A stretch of 64,000 nt of DNA, from the NCBI RefSeq assembly GCF_005116445.1, contig NZ_SWBQ01000006.1, positions 62,001-126,000 on the forward strand, given 5' to 3'. Below the pieces are notes generated by a model. That model did not search any database and was not told the DNA's origin. It saw nothing but the letters and a program-made list of their open reading frames with translations. Both the position numbers and the translations under genes were made by a program. The DNA is from Pedobacter frigoris. Its GTDB lineage: Bacteria; Bacteroidota; Bacteroidia; Sphingobacteriales; Sphingobacteriaceae. Positions 8,714-17,536 of the stretch are shown piece after piece (position 1 is the first letter of the stretch; every line of letters starts with the position of its first letter).

Positions 8714-10006
8714 GTGTCGTTAGATAAATTAAAACTCAGCAAGCCACTGGTATCCGCTATGAATGATGCCGGATATATTTCAGCAAAGGAAATTCAGGCT
8801 AAAACCATGTCAAGGATCATTGGTGGTCAGGATATCATTGCAGTAGGTCCGGAGGGTAGCGGTAAGACCACCAATTATGTGCTCGGAGTTTTGATGAAGT
8901 TAAAATACAGCACAGATGAGGCGCCTAAGGTGCTGATCCTGGTGCCTGATGCAGAACGCGTAGAGGCTGTTATTGACCAGTTTAAAATGCTGAGTGGTAA
9001 TAGAAGTCTTCGGATCATAGGGCTTTATGGAACAGGAGGGATGGATGAAGTGATTCAGGACCTGCTGGACGGGATAGATATTGTGGTAGCAACGCCAACG
9101 AGAGCGCGTGCTGTCTATCTGAAACTCGGACTGAACCTGAACAGGTTGCAGATCCTGATCGTTGATGACGCAGAAGTGATCGTGAAGCAGGGAATGCAAC
9201 TCCCGGTATGTGAACTTGCAAGAAGTGCCGGTAAAGTACAACACCTGATTTTTACTACAGTAGTACACGATAAGCTGAGCCATATGATCGATCAGTTTAT
9301 GAACTTTCCTGTAACCATTGAGGTAGAAGAGCTGGGCGAAAGTCAGGCCATAACCCATGAATTGTTGTTATACCAGGTTCCTAATTTCAAAAGTAAGATC
9401 AGCCTGCTGAATTCTTTGCTGCGTGATGATGAAGTGTTCGAAAAGGTTGTGGTATTTGTAAACAGTCGCCTGACTGCACAAAAGCTTGGAAAGAGCCTCG
9501 TTTCCTATAAACCTGGTGAAGTGTCCGTATTGAATCCCTTGTTTTTTGATGAAGAGGGGTTTGACCATATAGAAGATTTTAAAGATACTCCTGAAGCAAG
9601 AGTGCTGATTGTGGCAAATGAAGGATTGACTTCACCATTGGATATCTCTGGTGTGCCGTTTATTTTTCACTTCGAAATACCTGAAAAGAAAGAAGTATTC
9701 CTGAGCCGCGTGGTAAAATCCGGAGATGAAGAAGTGGTGGCGATCACTTTCGCGACAGATATGGAGCTGGTTGATCTCCGTAAAATTGAGCAGTCATTAG
9801 GATTTAAGATTCCTGTAATGGACCTGCCTGAAGATGTGGTGGTTGATAAGCCTGCTAAGGCCCCAAAAATTAAAACAGTTAAAGAAGATGTTACTGCACC
9901 AAAAGGCGGCGGTGCATTCCACGATAAAAAAGAGAGCAACGCGAAAACTCATAATTATGGCATTGGGCAGAAAGCCAAAATGACCATGAAGAAAAAGCAC
10001 GGGTAA
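8714..10006 (+). CDS. Degenerate DEAD-box helicase-like protein
   Basis: 430 residues from a GTG start that directly precedes the Q-motif region (SLDKLKLSKPLVSAMNDAG, Gln28). Walker A is intact (GPEGSGKTT, Lys51), ATPTR (126-130) matches motif Ib, and motif II reads DDAE (151-154) instead of DEAD. Motif III is FTT. In the second RecA domain VVVFVNSR (245-252) and VLIVANEGLTSPLDIS (about 297-312) correspond to motifs IV and V, but the HRxGRxGR arginine motif is replaced by FLSRVVKSG (329-337). The Lys-rich tail (370-430) resembles RNA-binding tails of Bacteroidota RhlE-type helicases. It may bind nucleotide and RNA yet unwind poorly or not at all. It is a single gene, convergent with mazG. Confidence 0.85.
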   Translation: MSLDKLKLSKPLVSAMNDAGYISAKEIQAKTMSRIIGGQDIIAVGPEGSGKTTNYVLGVLMKLKYSTDEAPKVLILVPDAERVEAVIDQFKMLSGNRSLRIIGLYGTGGMDEVIQDLLDGIDIVVATPTRARAVYLKLGLNLNRLQILIVDDAEVIVKQGMQLPVCELARSAGKVQHLIFTTVVHDKLSHMIDQFMNFPVTIEVEELGESQAITHELLLYQVPNFKSKISLLNSLLRDDEVFEKVVVFVNSRLTAQKLGKSLVSYKPGEVSVLNPLFFDEEGFDHIEDFKDTPEARVLIVANEGLTSPLDISGVPFIFHFEIPEKKEVFLSRVVKSGDEEVVAITFATDMELVDLRKIEQSLGFKIPVMDLPEDVVVDKPAKAPKIKTVKEDVTAPKGGGAFHDKKESNAKTHNYGIGQKAKMTMKKKHG

Positions 10007-10020
10007 CTCTCCTGTGCTTT
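9992..10020 (-). terminator. Intrinsic terminator for the mazG operon
   Basis: AAAGCACGGG pairs with CCTGTGCTTT (one G-U) around a 7-nt loop. Read on the minus strand the stem is followed by a run of T (TTTTTC). It starts at the mazG stop codon and extends into the last codons of the convergent DEAD-box-like gene. Confidence 0.65.
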
Positions 10021-10825
10021 ACAATTGTTTGGCTTCATTCCAGTACACATCCATTTCGGCCAGGGTCATGTCCTGAAGGGCTTTGCCGTTTTCCCTGGCT
10101 TTCCCTTCGAGATACTGAAAGCGCTTGATGAATTTCTTATTGGTTTTCTCTAAAGCATTCTCTGGATTGATGTTGATGAAACGGGCATAGTTGATCAGAG
10201 AGAAGAGCAGGTCTCCAAATTCGCCTTCGGCTTTCTCAATGTCTATGTTGGCGGTATCTGTTACGTTGAATTCGTCTTTGAACTCCTGAAGTTCTTCCTC
10301 AACTTTTTCCCACACCTGGGTTTTATCCTCCCAGTCGAACCCAACTCCACGTGCCTTTTCCTGTATGCGGCTAGCCTTTACAAGCGAAGGTAAGCCTGCA
10401 GGAACTCCCGCAAGCACAGATTTGTTACCTTCTTTCAGCTTGAGCTTTTCCCAGTTGCGCTTTACATCATTTTCGTCCTGTACCTCTACATCGCCGTAAA
10501 TATGCGGATGTCTGCTGATGAGCTTATCGCATACGCTGTTTAGTACGTCGACTATCGTGAAATCGTTGGTCTCAGATGCAATCCGTGCGTAAAAGACAAG
10601 GTGCATCATCACATCACCCAGTTCTTTTTTAACCTCTTCCAGGTCTCCTTCCAGTATGGCATCTGACAGTTCGTAGGTTTCTTCTATGGTCAGGTGACGC
10701 AGGCTCTCCATGGTTTGTTTTTTGTCCCATGGACATTCGGTACGTAAGGTATCTAAAACAGTGAGTAATCTTAGAAAGGCTGAAAAGGGATCTGCGGCGG
10801 TAAAGGGGGGTATATTGTGGGGCAT
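10019..10825 (-). CDS. mazG: Nucleoside triphosphate pyrophosphohydrolase MazG
   Basis: 268 residues, the usual length of a full MazG with two tandem domains. The first domain holds CPWDKKQTMESLRHLTIEETYEL followed by DLEEVKKELGDVMMHLVFYARIA, the second VEEELQEFKDEF and EKAEGEFGDLLFSLINYAR; these ExxE and ExxD acidic helices bind Mg2+. Members hydrolyse NTPs to NMP and pyrophosphate and act in nucleotide-pool sanitation and the stringent response. It is the last gene of a tight minus-strand set with the 99-residue membrane protein (4-bp gap) and the AI-2E-type permease (6-bp gap). The cytosolic location fits the absence of a signal peptide. Confidence 0.95.
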   Translation of the reverse strand: MPHNIPPFTAADPFSAFLRLLTVLDTLRTECPWDKKQTMESLRHLTIEETYELSDAILEGDLEEVKKELGDVMMHLVFYARIASETNDFTIVDVLNSVCDKLISRHPHIYGDVEVQDENDVKRNWEKLKLKEGNKSVLAGVPAGLPSLVKASRIQEKARGVGFDWEDKTQVWEKVEEELQEFKDEFNVTDTANIDIEKAEGEFGDLLFSLINYARFININPENALEKTNKKFIKRFQYLEGKARENGKALQDMTLAEMDVYWNEAKQL

Positions 10826-10829
10826 CGAG

Positions 10830-11129
10830 TTATTGTTTTACGAAGTTAAAGGTAATCATCATTGTGGTTAAAAAAAGAACAATCAATCCTGAAAGAAAGA
10901 TAAAGTCGGCCACTTTTTCAAGCTTCTCGTTGGAGCCTGATGTTTTTCTCATGGATACAAATGACAGGATACAGCTCGTCATAAAAAGAAGGATAGCCAG
11001 TGCAGTGGTTTCATCTATTAATGTGCTGTCTGCCATTTTAGATACCTTAATGGAAGTGAGCACAACAAAGCACAATCCCAATAGGTTAGCTGAAGTGTTC
11101 AGGATGTGTGGAGACTTGTCGTTTGTCAT
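10830..11129 (-). CDS. Small membrane protein of unknown function
   Basis: 99 residues with three predicted membrane segments (about 14-31, 45-60 and 74-97). The opening MTNDKSPHILNTSANLLGLCFVV and a central short loop with MRKTSGSNEKLEK look conserved rather than random. It lies between the permease gene and mazG with gaps of 6 and 4 bp, so co-transcription is likely. No functional motif is visible. Confidence 0.75.
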   Translation of the reverse strand: MTNDKSPHILNTSANLLGLCFVVLTSIKVSKMADSTLIDETTALAILLFMTSCILSFVSMRKTSGSNEKLEKVADFIFLSGLIVLFLTTMMITFNFVKQ

Positions 11130-11135
11130 GTTGAG

Positions 11136-12248
11136 TTATTCCTGTTCCTCTAATTTGATGTTTTTTGTGATGCGGTATACCCTGCGCTTCTTATTTGGTT
11201 TTTCCTCGCCTCCGAGCAAAATTCCCCATGGTTTTAACTGATCCACGCGGTCAAAAATGATTTTTAGCATTGCCAGATAAGGGATGCACAAAAACATTCC
11301 TGAGATGCCCCAGATCATTTCGCCTACAACGATGCCTATGAATGCGAATAAAGCATTGATCTTTACTTTGGAGCCAACTACCAGGGGCATTAAAACATTT
11401 CCATCGACGGCATGTACGGCAACGAAGGCAACGATTACCAGTAACATTTTGGCTGCTCCTGCTGTCGCAAATGTGATCAATACACTGATCAGCAATGCTG
11501 TAAAGATGCCGATATAGGGAATGATGTTGAACATTCCGGCGATGAGGCCCAGCAACATGGCATATTTTACATTTAATGCCCATAGTACAAAGACCATCAG
11601 CAGCGTAACGATCAACATCTGTATAAATAGGCCGGTGATGTATTTTTTGATGATATACTGAATGCGCTGTACGATTTCGCTTACCTTCTGGGTATGTTTT
11701 TCTTCGAAAACTGAGGTTAGAAAGGTAAATAATACCCTTCTGTAGTTTAATATGAAGAAAGTGAACAGCAAGAGGAAGGACAGAAACAGCAGGGTAGAGG
11801 AGACGGTCATCAAAGTCACACCCAGTACTGTTGCACTTGTGGCCAGTGCACTTGCGGCACTCTCTTTTAAATAGTCTATTTGTTTATGTGCGTTTACATT
11901 GAAGGTGTTTGAAATCCAGTTTTGCACATCATGGAAGGAAGTTTCCGCCTGCTTTTTCAGCAAAGGCCAGTCTTCCCACAGGTCGCTGAGCTGATTGGCC
12001 AGAAAGTACATGACACCGCTGATGAAAGCGATCATCAATACGACTGAAACAATCGATGCCATACTTCGTTTGAAACGCCATTTGCGCTCCAGAAAATTGG
12101 CCAGAGGCAGGAGCAGCAGGGCCAGTAAAAAGGAAGTAAGCAAGGGAGCTAAGATGGTTTGCCCTAAAATGGCAAGGTATCCGAGGCAGATGATTGCAAA
12201 CAGCACCATTGCAAGTTTGGTGTAAAAAGGAAGGGAAATGTTTTTCAT
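11136..12248 (-). CDS. AI-2E family transporter (PerM/TqsA superfamily)
   Basis: 370 residues with about eight membrane segments in the characteristic pattern: two N-terminal helix pairs, a soluble amphipathic region (EDWPLLKKQAETSFHDVQNWIS), then a long hydrophobic C-terminal half with GLIAGMFNIIPYIGIFTALL, the family hallmark, and DGNVLMPLVVGSKVKINALF. The family includes exporters of autoinducer-2 and Na+/H+-linked permeases, so the substrate here is not known. It is the first gene of the operon that ends with mazG. The Lys/Arg-rich tail is cytoplasmic by the positive-inside rule. Confidence 0.9.
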   Translation of the reverse strand: MKNISLPFYTKLAMVLFAIICLGYLAILGQTILAPLLTSFLLALLLLPLANFLERKWRFKRSMASIVSVVLMIAFISGVMYFLANQLSDLWEDWPLLKKQAETSFHDVQNWISNTFNVNAHKQIDYLKESAASALATSATVLGVTLMTVSSTLLFLSFLLLFTFFILNYRRVLFTFLTSVFEEKHTQKVSEIVQRIQYIIKKYITGLFIQMLIVTLLMVFVLWALNVKYAMLLGLIAGMFNIIPYIGIFTALLISVLITFATAGAAKMLLVIVAFVAVHAVDGNVLMPLVVGSKVKINALFAFIGIVVGEMIWGISGMFLCIPYLAMLKIIFDRVDQLKPWGILLGGEEKPNKKRRVYRITKNIKLEEQE

Positions 12249-12323
12249 CAGGTAGCCTGTAAGTTAATTTATAAGGGTAAGTTACCTTAAAAACAAATGC
12301 CCTGCCAAACTTAGATGAAATAA

Positions 12324-13277
12324 TTATTTCCAGGCACTTGCATCATCCAGCATTGCGATTTCTTCGTTGTCTAGTTTTAAAGCTGCGGCCCTGATCAGGT
12401 CGTCCAATTGTGCTAAGCTGGTTACACTGGCGATGGGTGCGGTAATGGAAGGTCTTGCGATCAGCCAGGCAAGGGATACACTTGCGGGATTGGTATTGTA
12501 TTGCTCTGAAACATCGTCAAGCGCTTTTAATATTTTAAAACCCCGGTCATTTAAATAGGTCTTGATGCCAGCGCCGCGTTTGCTTTTATTGAGGTCGGCC
12601 TCTGAACGGTATTTTCCGGTTAAAAAGCCACTGGCGAGTGCATAATAGTTGATGACACCTAGGTTATTATCGATTACAAGCTGTTCAGATTCTGTTTCGT
12701 ACTTTTCCCTTTTGTAAAGGTTATATTCAGGTTGAAAGGTTTGGTATCTGGGCAGATTTGAGGTTTCTGCGATTTCAAGAGATGCTTTTAGTCTGGCAGC
12801 TGAGAAATTAGAAGCCCCTATCCACCGCACCTTTCCTTCTTTAATGAGCTGGTCATAAACTTCAAGGGTGTGTTCTATTGGCGTTTCAGGGTCATCATAG
12901 TGCGACTGGTACAGGTCGATATAATCTGTTTTTAACCGCTTTAAAGAGTTTTCTACACATTGCTTGATGTATTCAGGCGCTAAAGATTTTTTATCAGAGC
13001 CGGGAATAGAACCTACTTTGGTTGCAATGATGACCTGGTCCCTGTTCTTTCTTTCCTGCATCCAGTTGCCGATGATCGTTTCAGATTCACCACCTTTATT
13101 GCCGGGTGCCCAATGTGAATAAGAGTCCGCAGTATCTATAAAATTAAATCCCGCACTGGTGAAGCCGTCTAATATTTTGAATGATGTTTGTTCGTCTATG
13201 GTCCAGCCAAATACGTTGCCTCCAAATGTGATGGGGTATACGAGTAAATCTGTATTGCCTAATTTTCTCTTTTTCAT
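12324..13277 (-). CDS. Aldo/keto reductase
   Basis: 317 residues, standard length for an NADPH-dependent aldo/keto reductase TIM barrel. It shows the catalytic tetrad region: FIDTADSYSHW (Asp and Tyr), VIIATKVG (Lys) and YIDLYQSHYDDPETP (His). KVRWIGASNFS and the C-terminal cofactor loop IARPSITAPIASVTSLAQLDDL are also family features. It likely reduces aldehydes or ketones in the cytosol; the physiological substrate is unknown. It follows mnmD by 34 bp on the same strand, so the two may be co-transcribed without a functional link. Confidence 0.93.
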   Translation of the reverse strand: MKKRKLGNTDLLVYPITFGGNVFGWTIDEQTSFKILDGFTSAGFNFIDTADSYSHWAPGNKGGESETIIGNWMQERKNRDQVIIATKVGSIPGSDKKSLAPEYIKQCVENSLKRLKTDYIDLYQSHYDDPETPIEHTLEVYDQLIKEGKVRWIGASNFSAARLKASLEIAETSNLPRYQTFQPEYNLYKREKYETESEQLVIDNNLGVINYYALASGFLTGKYRSEADLNKSKRGAGIKTYLNDRGFKILKALDDVSEQYNTNPASVSLAWLIARPSITAPIASVTSLAQLDDLIRAAALKLDNEEIAMLDDASAWK

Positions 13278-13311
13278 TATTGTTTAACAAATTTAAGCTA
13301 TCGGAGTTTGC

Positions 13312-13986
13312 CTAGACCTGATCTTTTCTGGCCCTCAGCATCTCTCTTTTACCCGGGGCACCCGGTAGTTTTTCTATGGTAAAACCTACACTTTTTAATG
13401 CACGTTTTAATTTTCCTGTGATGGCGTAGGTTACGAATATGCCGCCGGGTTTTAAAAATTTACAGGTATGGGCAATGATTTCGTCAGTCCACATTTCTGG
13501 CTGGTGCTGTACAGAAAAAGCATCATAATAAACCAATTCGAATTGTTGGGTGCTTTCATATCGATGAAGGTAGGTATGCAGTATCCTTAATTGCTGCTCG
13601 GGAACAATATGTACTGCCTGCTGCATGGCTTTGCCATAATTACCGACCAGCCCTTCCCAGATTTCCTGCGGTACATATTGATCGTAGCCTGTTGATTCAA
13701 GTTCTTCGCTTCTTAGCGGAAAAGCTTCCAGGGAGGTGTATTTAAGCGGGATGTTGTGGGCTGAACAGTGAGCAGCACTGAGCAGGAAATTCAGCCCTGT
13801 ACCGAATCCTACTTCCAGAATGTTTATATCCTGATCTGGAAATAGGGCAATGGTATGCTTTAATCCCGCATCTATAAATACATGTTTGCTCTCTTGCAGT
13901 GCACCGTGCTTAGAATGGTAATGCTCACCAATGCTTTCGTTGTACAGTGTATTCGATCCATCGGCAGTTAATGTGATTTTATTCAT
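13312..13986 (-). CDS. mnmD: tRNA (5-methylaminomethyl-2-thiouridine)(34)-methyltransferase MnmD
   Basis: 224 residues. The SAM-binding motif ILEVGFGTGLNFLL (about residues 56-69) and the active-site block FELVYYDAFSVQHQPEMWTDEI, with the following GGIFVTYAITGKLKRAL, are those of the MnmD/MnmC methyltransferase domain. It methylates the wobble uridine of certain tRNAs. The length corresponds to a stand-alone methyltransferase without the FAD-dependent oxidoreductase domain of E. coli MnmC. It is followed by the aldo/keto reductase gene. Its upstream gap (13987-14049) holds a short direct repeat of CTCTTTGYTCGC. Confidence 0.92.
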   Translation of the reverse strand: MNKITLTADGSNTLYNESIGEHYHSKHGALQESKHVFIDAGLKHTIALFPDQDINILEVGFGTGLNFLLSAAHCSAHNIPLKYTSLEAFPLRSEELESTGYDQYVPQEIWEGLVGNYGKAMQQAVHIVPEQQLRILHTYLHRYESTQQFELVYYDAFSVQHQPEMWTDEIIAHTCKFLKPGGIFVTYAITGKLKRALKSVGFTIEKLPGAPGKREMLRARKDQV

Positions 13987-14049
13987 CGCTGTAAAATTAG
14001 CTAAAACTCATTAACATTAATCTCTTTGCTCGCTCTCTTTGTTCGCTCT

Positions 14050-16080
14050 TTACCAAAGCCTGATCCTGTCTTCCGGCTTCTTGTATAGCTTATCTCCGGG
14101 TTTCACGTCAAAGGCTTTATACCAGGCGTCCATATTTACAGGAGCACCGATGGTTCTGAACTGACCGGGTGAATGTGGGTCTGTCTTGACCAGTTGTGCT
14201 GCACTTTCAGGCAGCACGTTGCCTCTCCAGACCTGTGCCCAGGATAAGAAGAAGCGCTGATCCGGGATGAAGCCGTCAATTTTTTCATCAGACTGACCTT
14301 GTTTGGTCATTTTGAAGGCTTCATAAGCGGCGTTCAGGCCACCGAGATCTCCTATGTTTTCTCCCATCGTAAACTTGCCGTTCACAGAGATGGTATCCAG
14401 TACTTTGTAGCTGTCGAACTGCTCACCAAGTAATTTTGTTTTTGCATCAAATTTCTCGCGGTCTTCTGAAGTCCACCAGTTACGCAGGTTGCCGTCTTTA
14501 TCGTACTGACTGCCGGAGTCGTCGAATCCGTGCGACATTTCGTGGCCGATTACGGCACCGATTCCGCCATAATTTACGGCATCATCGGCATTGGGATCGA
14601 AGAAAGGGAATTGCAATATCCCGGCCGGGAATACGATTTCGTTCATGGTCGCACTGTAATAGGCATTAACCGTGGGAGGAGTCATGCCAAAACGGGTGCG
14701 GTCTACCGGTTTGCCCAGTTGAGCTACCATTTCCTGGTAAGCCCAGGTGCCTGCATTGCGCAGGTTTTGCAGATAAGTATCAGGACGGATGGCCAGTCCG
14801 TCGTAATTGCGCCATTTTGATGGATAGCCTATTTTGGGTACAAAAGCATGCAGTTTGTCGAGTGCCTGTTGCTTGGTTACGTCACTCATCCAGTCCAGGT
14901 TTTTGATCCTGATTGCGAAAGCCTTCCTCAAGTTTTCAATCAATTCGTCCATGCGCACTTTTGCATCAGACTTGAAATATTTGGCTACGTAAAGCTGGCC
15001 CAGTAAATCGCCTATGGTACCGTCGGTTAGCTGCGACATGCGCTGCCAGCGCGGGGTTTGAACCTTCTGCCCGGTCTGCGCCTGGTTGAAAGCAAAAGTG
15101 GCGTTTACGAAAGGACTGCTTAGGTTTGGCGCCGCACTCTTTAAGATGTTCCATTCCAGATAGGTCTGCCAGTCGGGCAGCGAAACACTTTCTAACAAAC
15201 CGTTTAGACTAACGAAAAATTTAGGTGAGGAAACTAGAACAGTATCCTGCTGGCCGACTAGCAATTGATTGAACAGAGATGACCAACTGATCGCAGGAGT
15301 ACTTTTGTTAAAATCCGTTAAGGTAAATTTGTTATAGGTTTTATAAGGATCACGCATTTCCAGGCGGCTCATTTGCGCATCGGCGAGTTGCTTTTCTATT
15401 GCCATTACCACAGATGCCTTTTTTGATGCCTGAGTTTCTGTACTGCCTGTTAACTTGAACAGGGCGGTCATATATGTAGTATAAGCTTCGCGTATTTTTA
15501 CACTGCGGCTATCGTCTTTGAGGTAATAATCGCGATCGGGGAGTGTCGTTCCTCCTTGTCCGAGTTGAGGAAGGTATTTGTTGACATTTTTCTTGTCCTG
15601 CGATACACCAAAGCTAAACATTGGAGAGGCAAGGCCATTGGTTCTGAGGTAAGCAGCATGGTTCAGTATATCAACTGTACTTTTAAGTTGCTTAATTTTT
15701 TCGAGTTCGGCTTTAATAGGTGTATAACCTAATTTTTCGATGGCTATACTGTCCATCGCTGCCCTGTAAAAATCACCGACACGTCTTTTTACAGATCCGG
15801 CGGGTGCAGATTTGTCTGCGGCAGCGTTTTCAACCAAGCCTTTTACAGCGTTGATGTTGAAGTCTCTCAACTGGTTAAAGCTTCCCCAGCGGGTTTCTTT
15901 AGCAGGGACAGGATTGTTTTTTACCCATTTTCCACTGGCATATTTATAAAAATCATCACCTGGCCTGACCGATAGGTCCATGTTTGCAGGGTCAATAAAT
16001 TTCTGTTGTGCACTTGCTGAATAGCTTACTGCCATAATGCCCAAAACGGCAAAGCAGGCTTTGCATATTGTATTCATCAT
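14050..16080 (-). CDS. M13 family metallopeptidase (neprilysin/PepO type), secreted
   Basis: About 676 residues from the ATG at 16080; an in-frame ATG at 16113 adds residues before the signal peptide and is less likely. The signal peptide ends near SYSASAQQ. The catalytic zinc motif is VIGHEMSHGFDDSGSQYD (HExxH) with the downstream GENIGDLGGLNAAY supplying the third ligand Glu. NAYYSATMNEIVFPAGILQ and the final CxxW-like ending, here RIRLW without the Cys, are typical of M13. The enzyme should cleave oligopeptides in the periplasm or outside. It is transcribed alone. Confidence 0.95.
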   Translation of the reverse strand: MMNTICKACFAVLGIMAVSYSASAQQKFIDPANMDLSVRPGDDFYKYASGKWVKNNPVPAKETRWGSFNQLRDFNINAVKGLVENAAADKSAPAGSVKRRVGDFYRAAMDSIAIEKLGYTPIKAELEKIKQLKSTVDILNHAAYLRTNGLASPMFSFGVSQDKKNVNKYLPQLGQGGTTLPDRDYYLKDDSRSVKIREAYTTYMTALFKLTGSTETQASKKASVVMAIEKQLADAQMSRLEMRDPYKTYNKFTLTDFNKSTPAISWSSLFNQLLVGQQDTVLVSSPKFFVSLNGLLESVSLPDWQTYLEWNILKSAAPNLSSPFVNATFAFNQAQTGQKVQTPRWQRMSQLTDGTIGDLLGQLYVAKYFKSDAKVRMDELIENLRKAFAIRIKNLDWMSDVTKQQALDKLHAFVPKIGYPSKWRNYDGLAIRPDTYLQNLRNAGTWAYQEMVAQLGKPVDRTRFGMTPPTVNAYYSATMNEIVFPAGILQFPFFDPNADDAVNYGGIGAVIGHEMSHGFDDSGSQYDKDGNLRNWWTSEDREKFDAKTKLLGEQFDSYKVLDTISVNGKFTMGENIGDLGGLNAAYEAFKMTKQGQSDEKIDGFIPDQRFFLSWAQVWRGNVLPESAAQLVKTDPHSPGQFRTIGAPVNMDAWYKAFDVKPGDKLYKKPEDRIRLW

Positions 16081-16164
16081 AAGAAATAGTTTACCGATGT
16101 AAAGGAACATCACCGGTATAAAATTATCAAATGTACTCCGTAAAGCAATGATATTATGAAATTA

Positions 16165-16371
16165 TTACTTATCAGAACTGATCAGTAATTCCTCGTCTTT
16201 ATTGAAGCGCCACACCTGTCTTTCCTGCATTCTGTCAATGACGAGAGAAAAGGAATCTGCAAGCTCATTGATTTCCAGAACAGGGCCAAGATTGATCAGT
16301 TGATCACCAACTCTTAGTTCGGAAATAGGTAGGGTAGTAAGTTGCTCTGATGGTTCTATAGTTGAGGTCAT
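16165..16371 (-). CDS. Small protein of unknown function
   Basis: 68 residues. The sequence LPISELRVGDQLINLGPVLEINELADSFSLVIDRM is strongly patterned as alternating beta strands and ends with QVWRFNKDEELLIS, which suggests a small folded beta-barrel-like domain. No signal peptide or motif is present. It lies between the M13 peptidase gene and a divergent TetR gene. I accept it as real because of its position and composition, with moderate confidence. Confidence 0.6.
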   Translation of the reverse strand: MTSTIEPSEQLTTLPISELRVGDQLINLGPVLEINELADSFSLVIDRMQERQVWRFNKDEELLISSDK

Positions 16372-16472
16372 AAGAATTAGGAAGATGATTTTTTACAAAA
16401 ACATTTGCTAAAGATAATTCGACAAAGTTTAAAAACTGGTGACATATGCAATAAATTTACTAATTTAAACAA

Positions 16473-17171
16473 ATGAACACTAAACCAAGAAAAATAGTTT
16501 CCGGTGAAATAAGGGATAAAGAAAAGACCATGCTCAAATTGATCAATGCCGTTGGTGAGATCATTAAAACAGAGGGATATACTGCGCTGGGAGTTAATAA
16601 AATTGCCAAGAAGGCAGAAGTAAATAAAAAACTGATCTACCGCTATTTTGATAATAATGTAAATAATCTGATTGAAACCTATGTAAAAGCAAAAGACTAT
16701 TGGATTGGTCTCTCTGAAAATATGGAAGATATATTAATGCAGGCCGATGTGGATCATGGGAAAGAGCTTTTGAAGTCTATTTTGAACAGGCAGCTTACTT
16801 TTTTTTATACTGCGGAAGAGATGCAGAAGATCATCATTTGGGAAATCAGCGAAAAAAATAAGATGATCAAAGATGTTTCTTTTAAAAGAGAAGAGTTTGG
16901 TGAGGAAATATTTAAGCTGATAGGTCCCTATTTCGAAAATGCAGATACTGATATACGGTCTTTGCTGGCCTTGCAGGTAGCTGGTGTCTATTATATGGTG
17001 CTGCAGGCAAAAGCAAATGGAAATACTTTTTGTGGAGTAGACATCAATGAACCAAATGGAATGGAAAGGGTATTAAAAGCTTTAGATAAAATTACTGACC
17101 TCGTCTATAAGGATGCAGAAGACAATTTGAAAAATAAGGCAAATGCAGCTTTAGATAAAGCAGCATATTAA
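16473..17171 (+). CDS. TetR/AcrR family transcriptional regulator
   Basis: 232 residues. The N-terminal DNA-binding domain (residues about 15-65) contains the TetR helix-turn-helix IIKTEGYTALGVNKIAKKAEVNKKLIYRYFDNNVNNLIETY. The remainder is a helical ligand-binding and dimerisation domain with no recognisable ligand motif. Its targets are unknown; the neighbouring genes are a small beta protein upstream on the other strand and a convergent EamA transporter. An intrinsic terminator follows directly. Confidence 0.9.
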   Translation: MNTKPRKIVSGEIRDKEKTMLKLINAVGEIIKTEGYTALGVNKIAKKAEVNKKLIYRYFDNNVNNLIETYVKAKDYWIGLSENMEDILMQADVDHGKELLKSILNRQLTFFYTAEEMQKIIIWEISEKNKMIKDVSFKREEFGEEIFKLIGPYFENADTDIRSLLALQVAGVYYMVLQAKANGNTFCGVDINEPNGMERVLKALDKITDLVYKDAEDNLKNKANAALDKAAY

Positions 17172-17175
17172 GATT

Positions 17176-17211
17176 GAGGGCGCTGAATCTGTTTATAGCG
17201 CCCTCTTTCTT
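17176..17211 (+). terminator. Intrinsic terminator of the TetR gene
   Basis: GAGGGCGCT and AGCGCCCTC form a perfect 9-bp stem with a 12-nt loop, followed by TTTCTT, starting five bases after the TetR stop codon. Confidence 0.85.
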
Positions 17212-17536
17212 ATGTTTGAGCGTATTGATCAAAAAAAAACTACAACTGGCTTAATACCAGCCGGTCATCACCGCATTAGGAGTAAGTTAACACTTATGAT
17301 TGCATAAAAGTAAAACATAGTATTTTACCAAGTGGTGACATATTGTTTTTTTAACAAAATATGTTTGATGAAACAAATATTTACTTATTGAACCAATAGT
17401 AAATTCTGGTCAGGCTGAATTTTCTTAATATACTACCTGTAATGAAAAATATTCTTATAGTTCTCATAAGTCAGTCTTTTTATATGTATTTAACATATTT
17501 TAACATAATTTATTGTGTAGAAGCAATAAATTATGT
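17212..17536. other. AT-rich intergenic region without recognised gene
   Basis: This stretch between the TetR terminator and the convergent EamA gene is strongly AT-rich with several short A and T runs. I found no reading frame, tRNA or repeat in it that I can support. Confidence 0.6.

Noticed and set aside
14022..14049. Short direct repeat CTCTTTGYTCGC between mnmD and the M13 peptidase gene
   Set aside because: Only two imperfect copies, too short to claim as a functional element.
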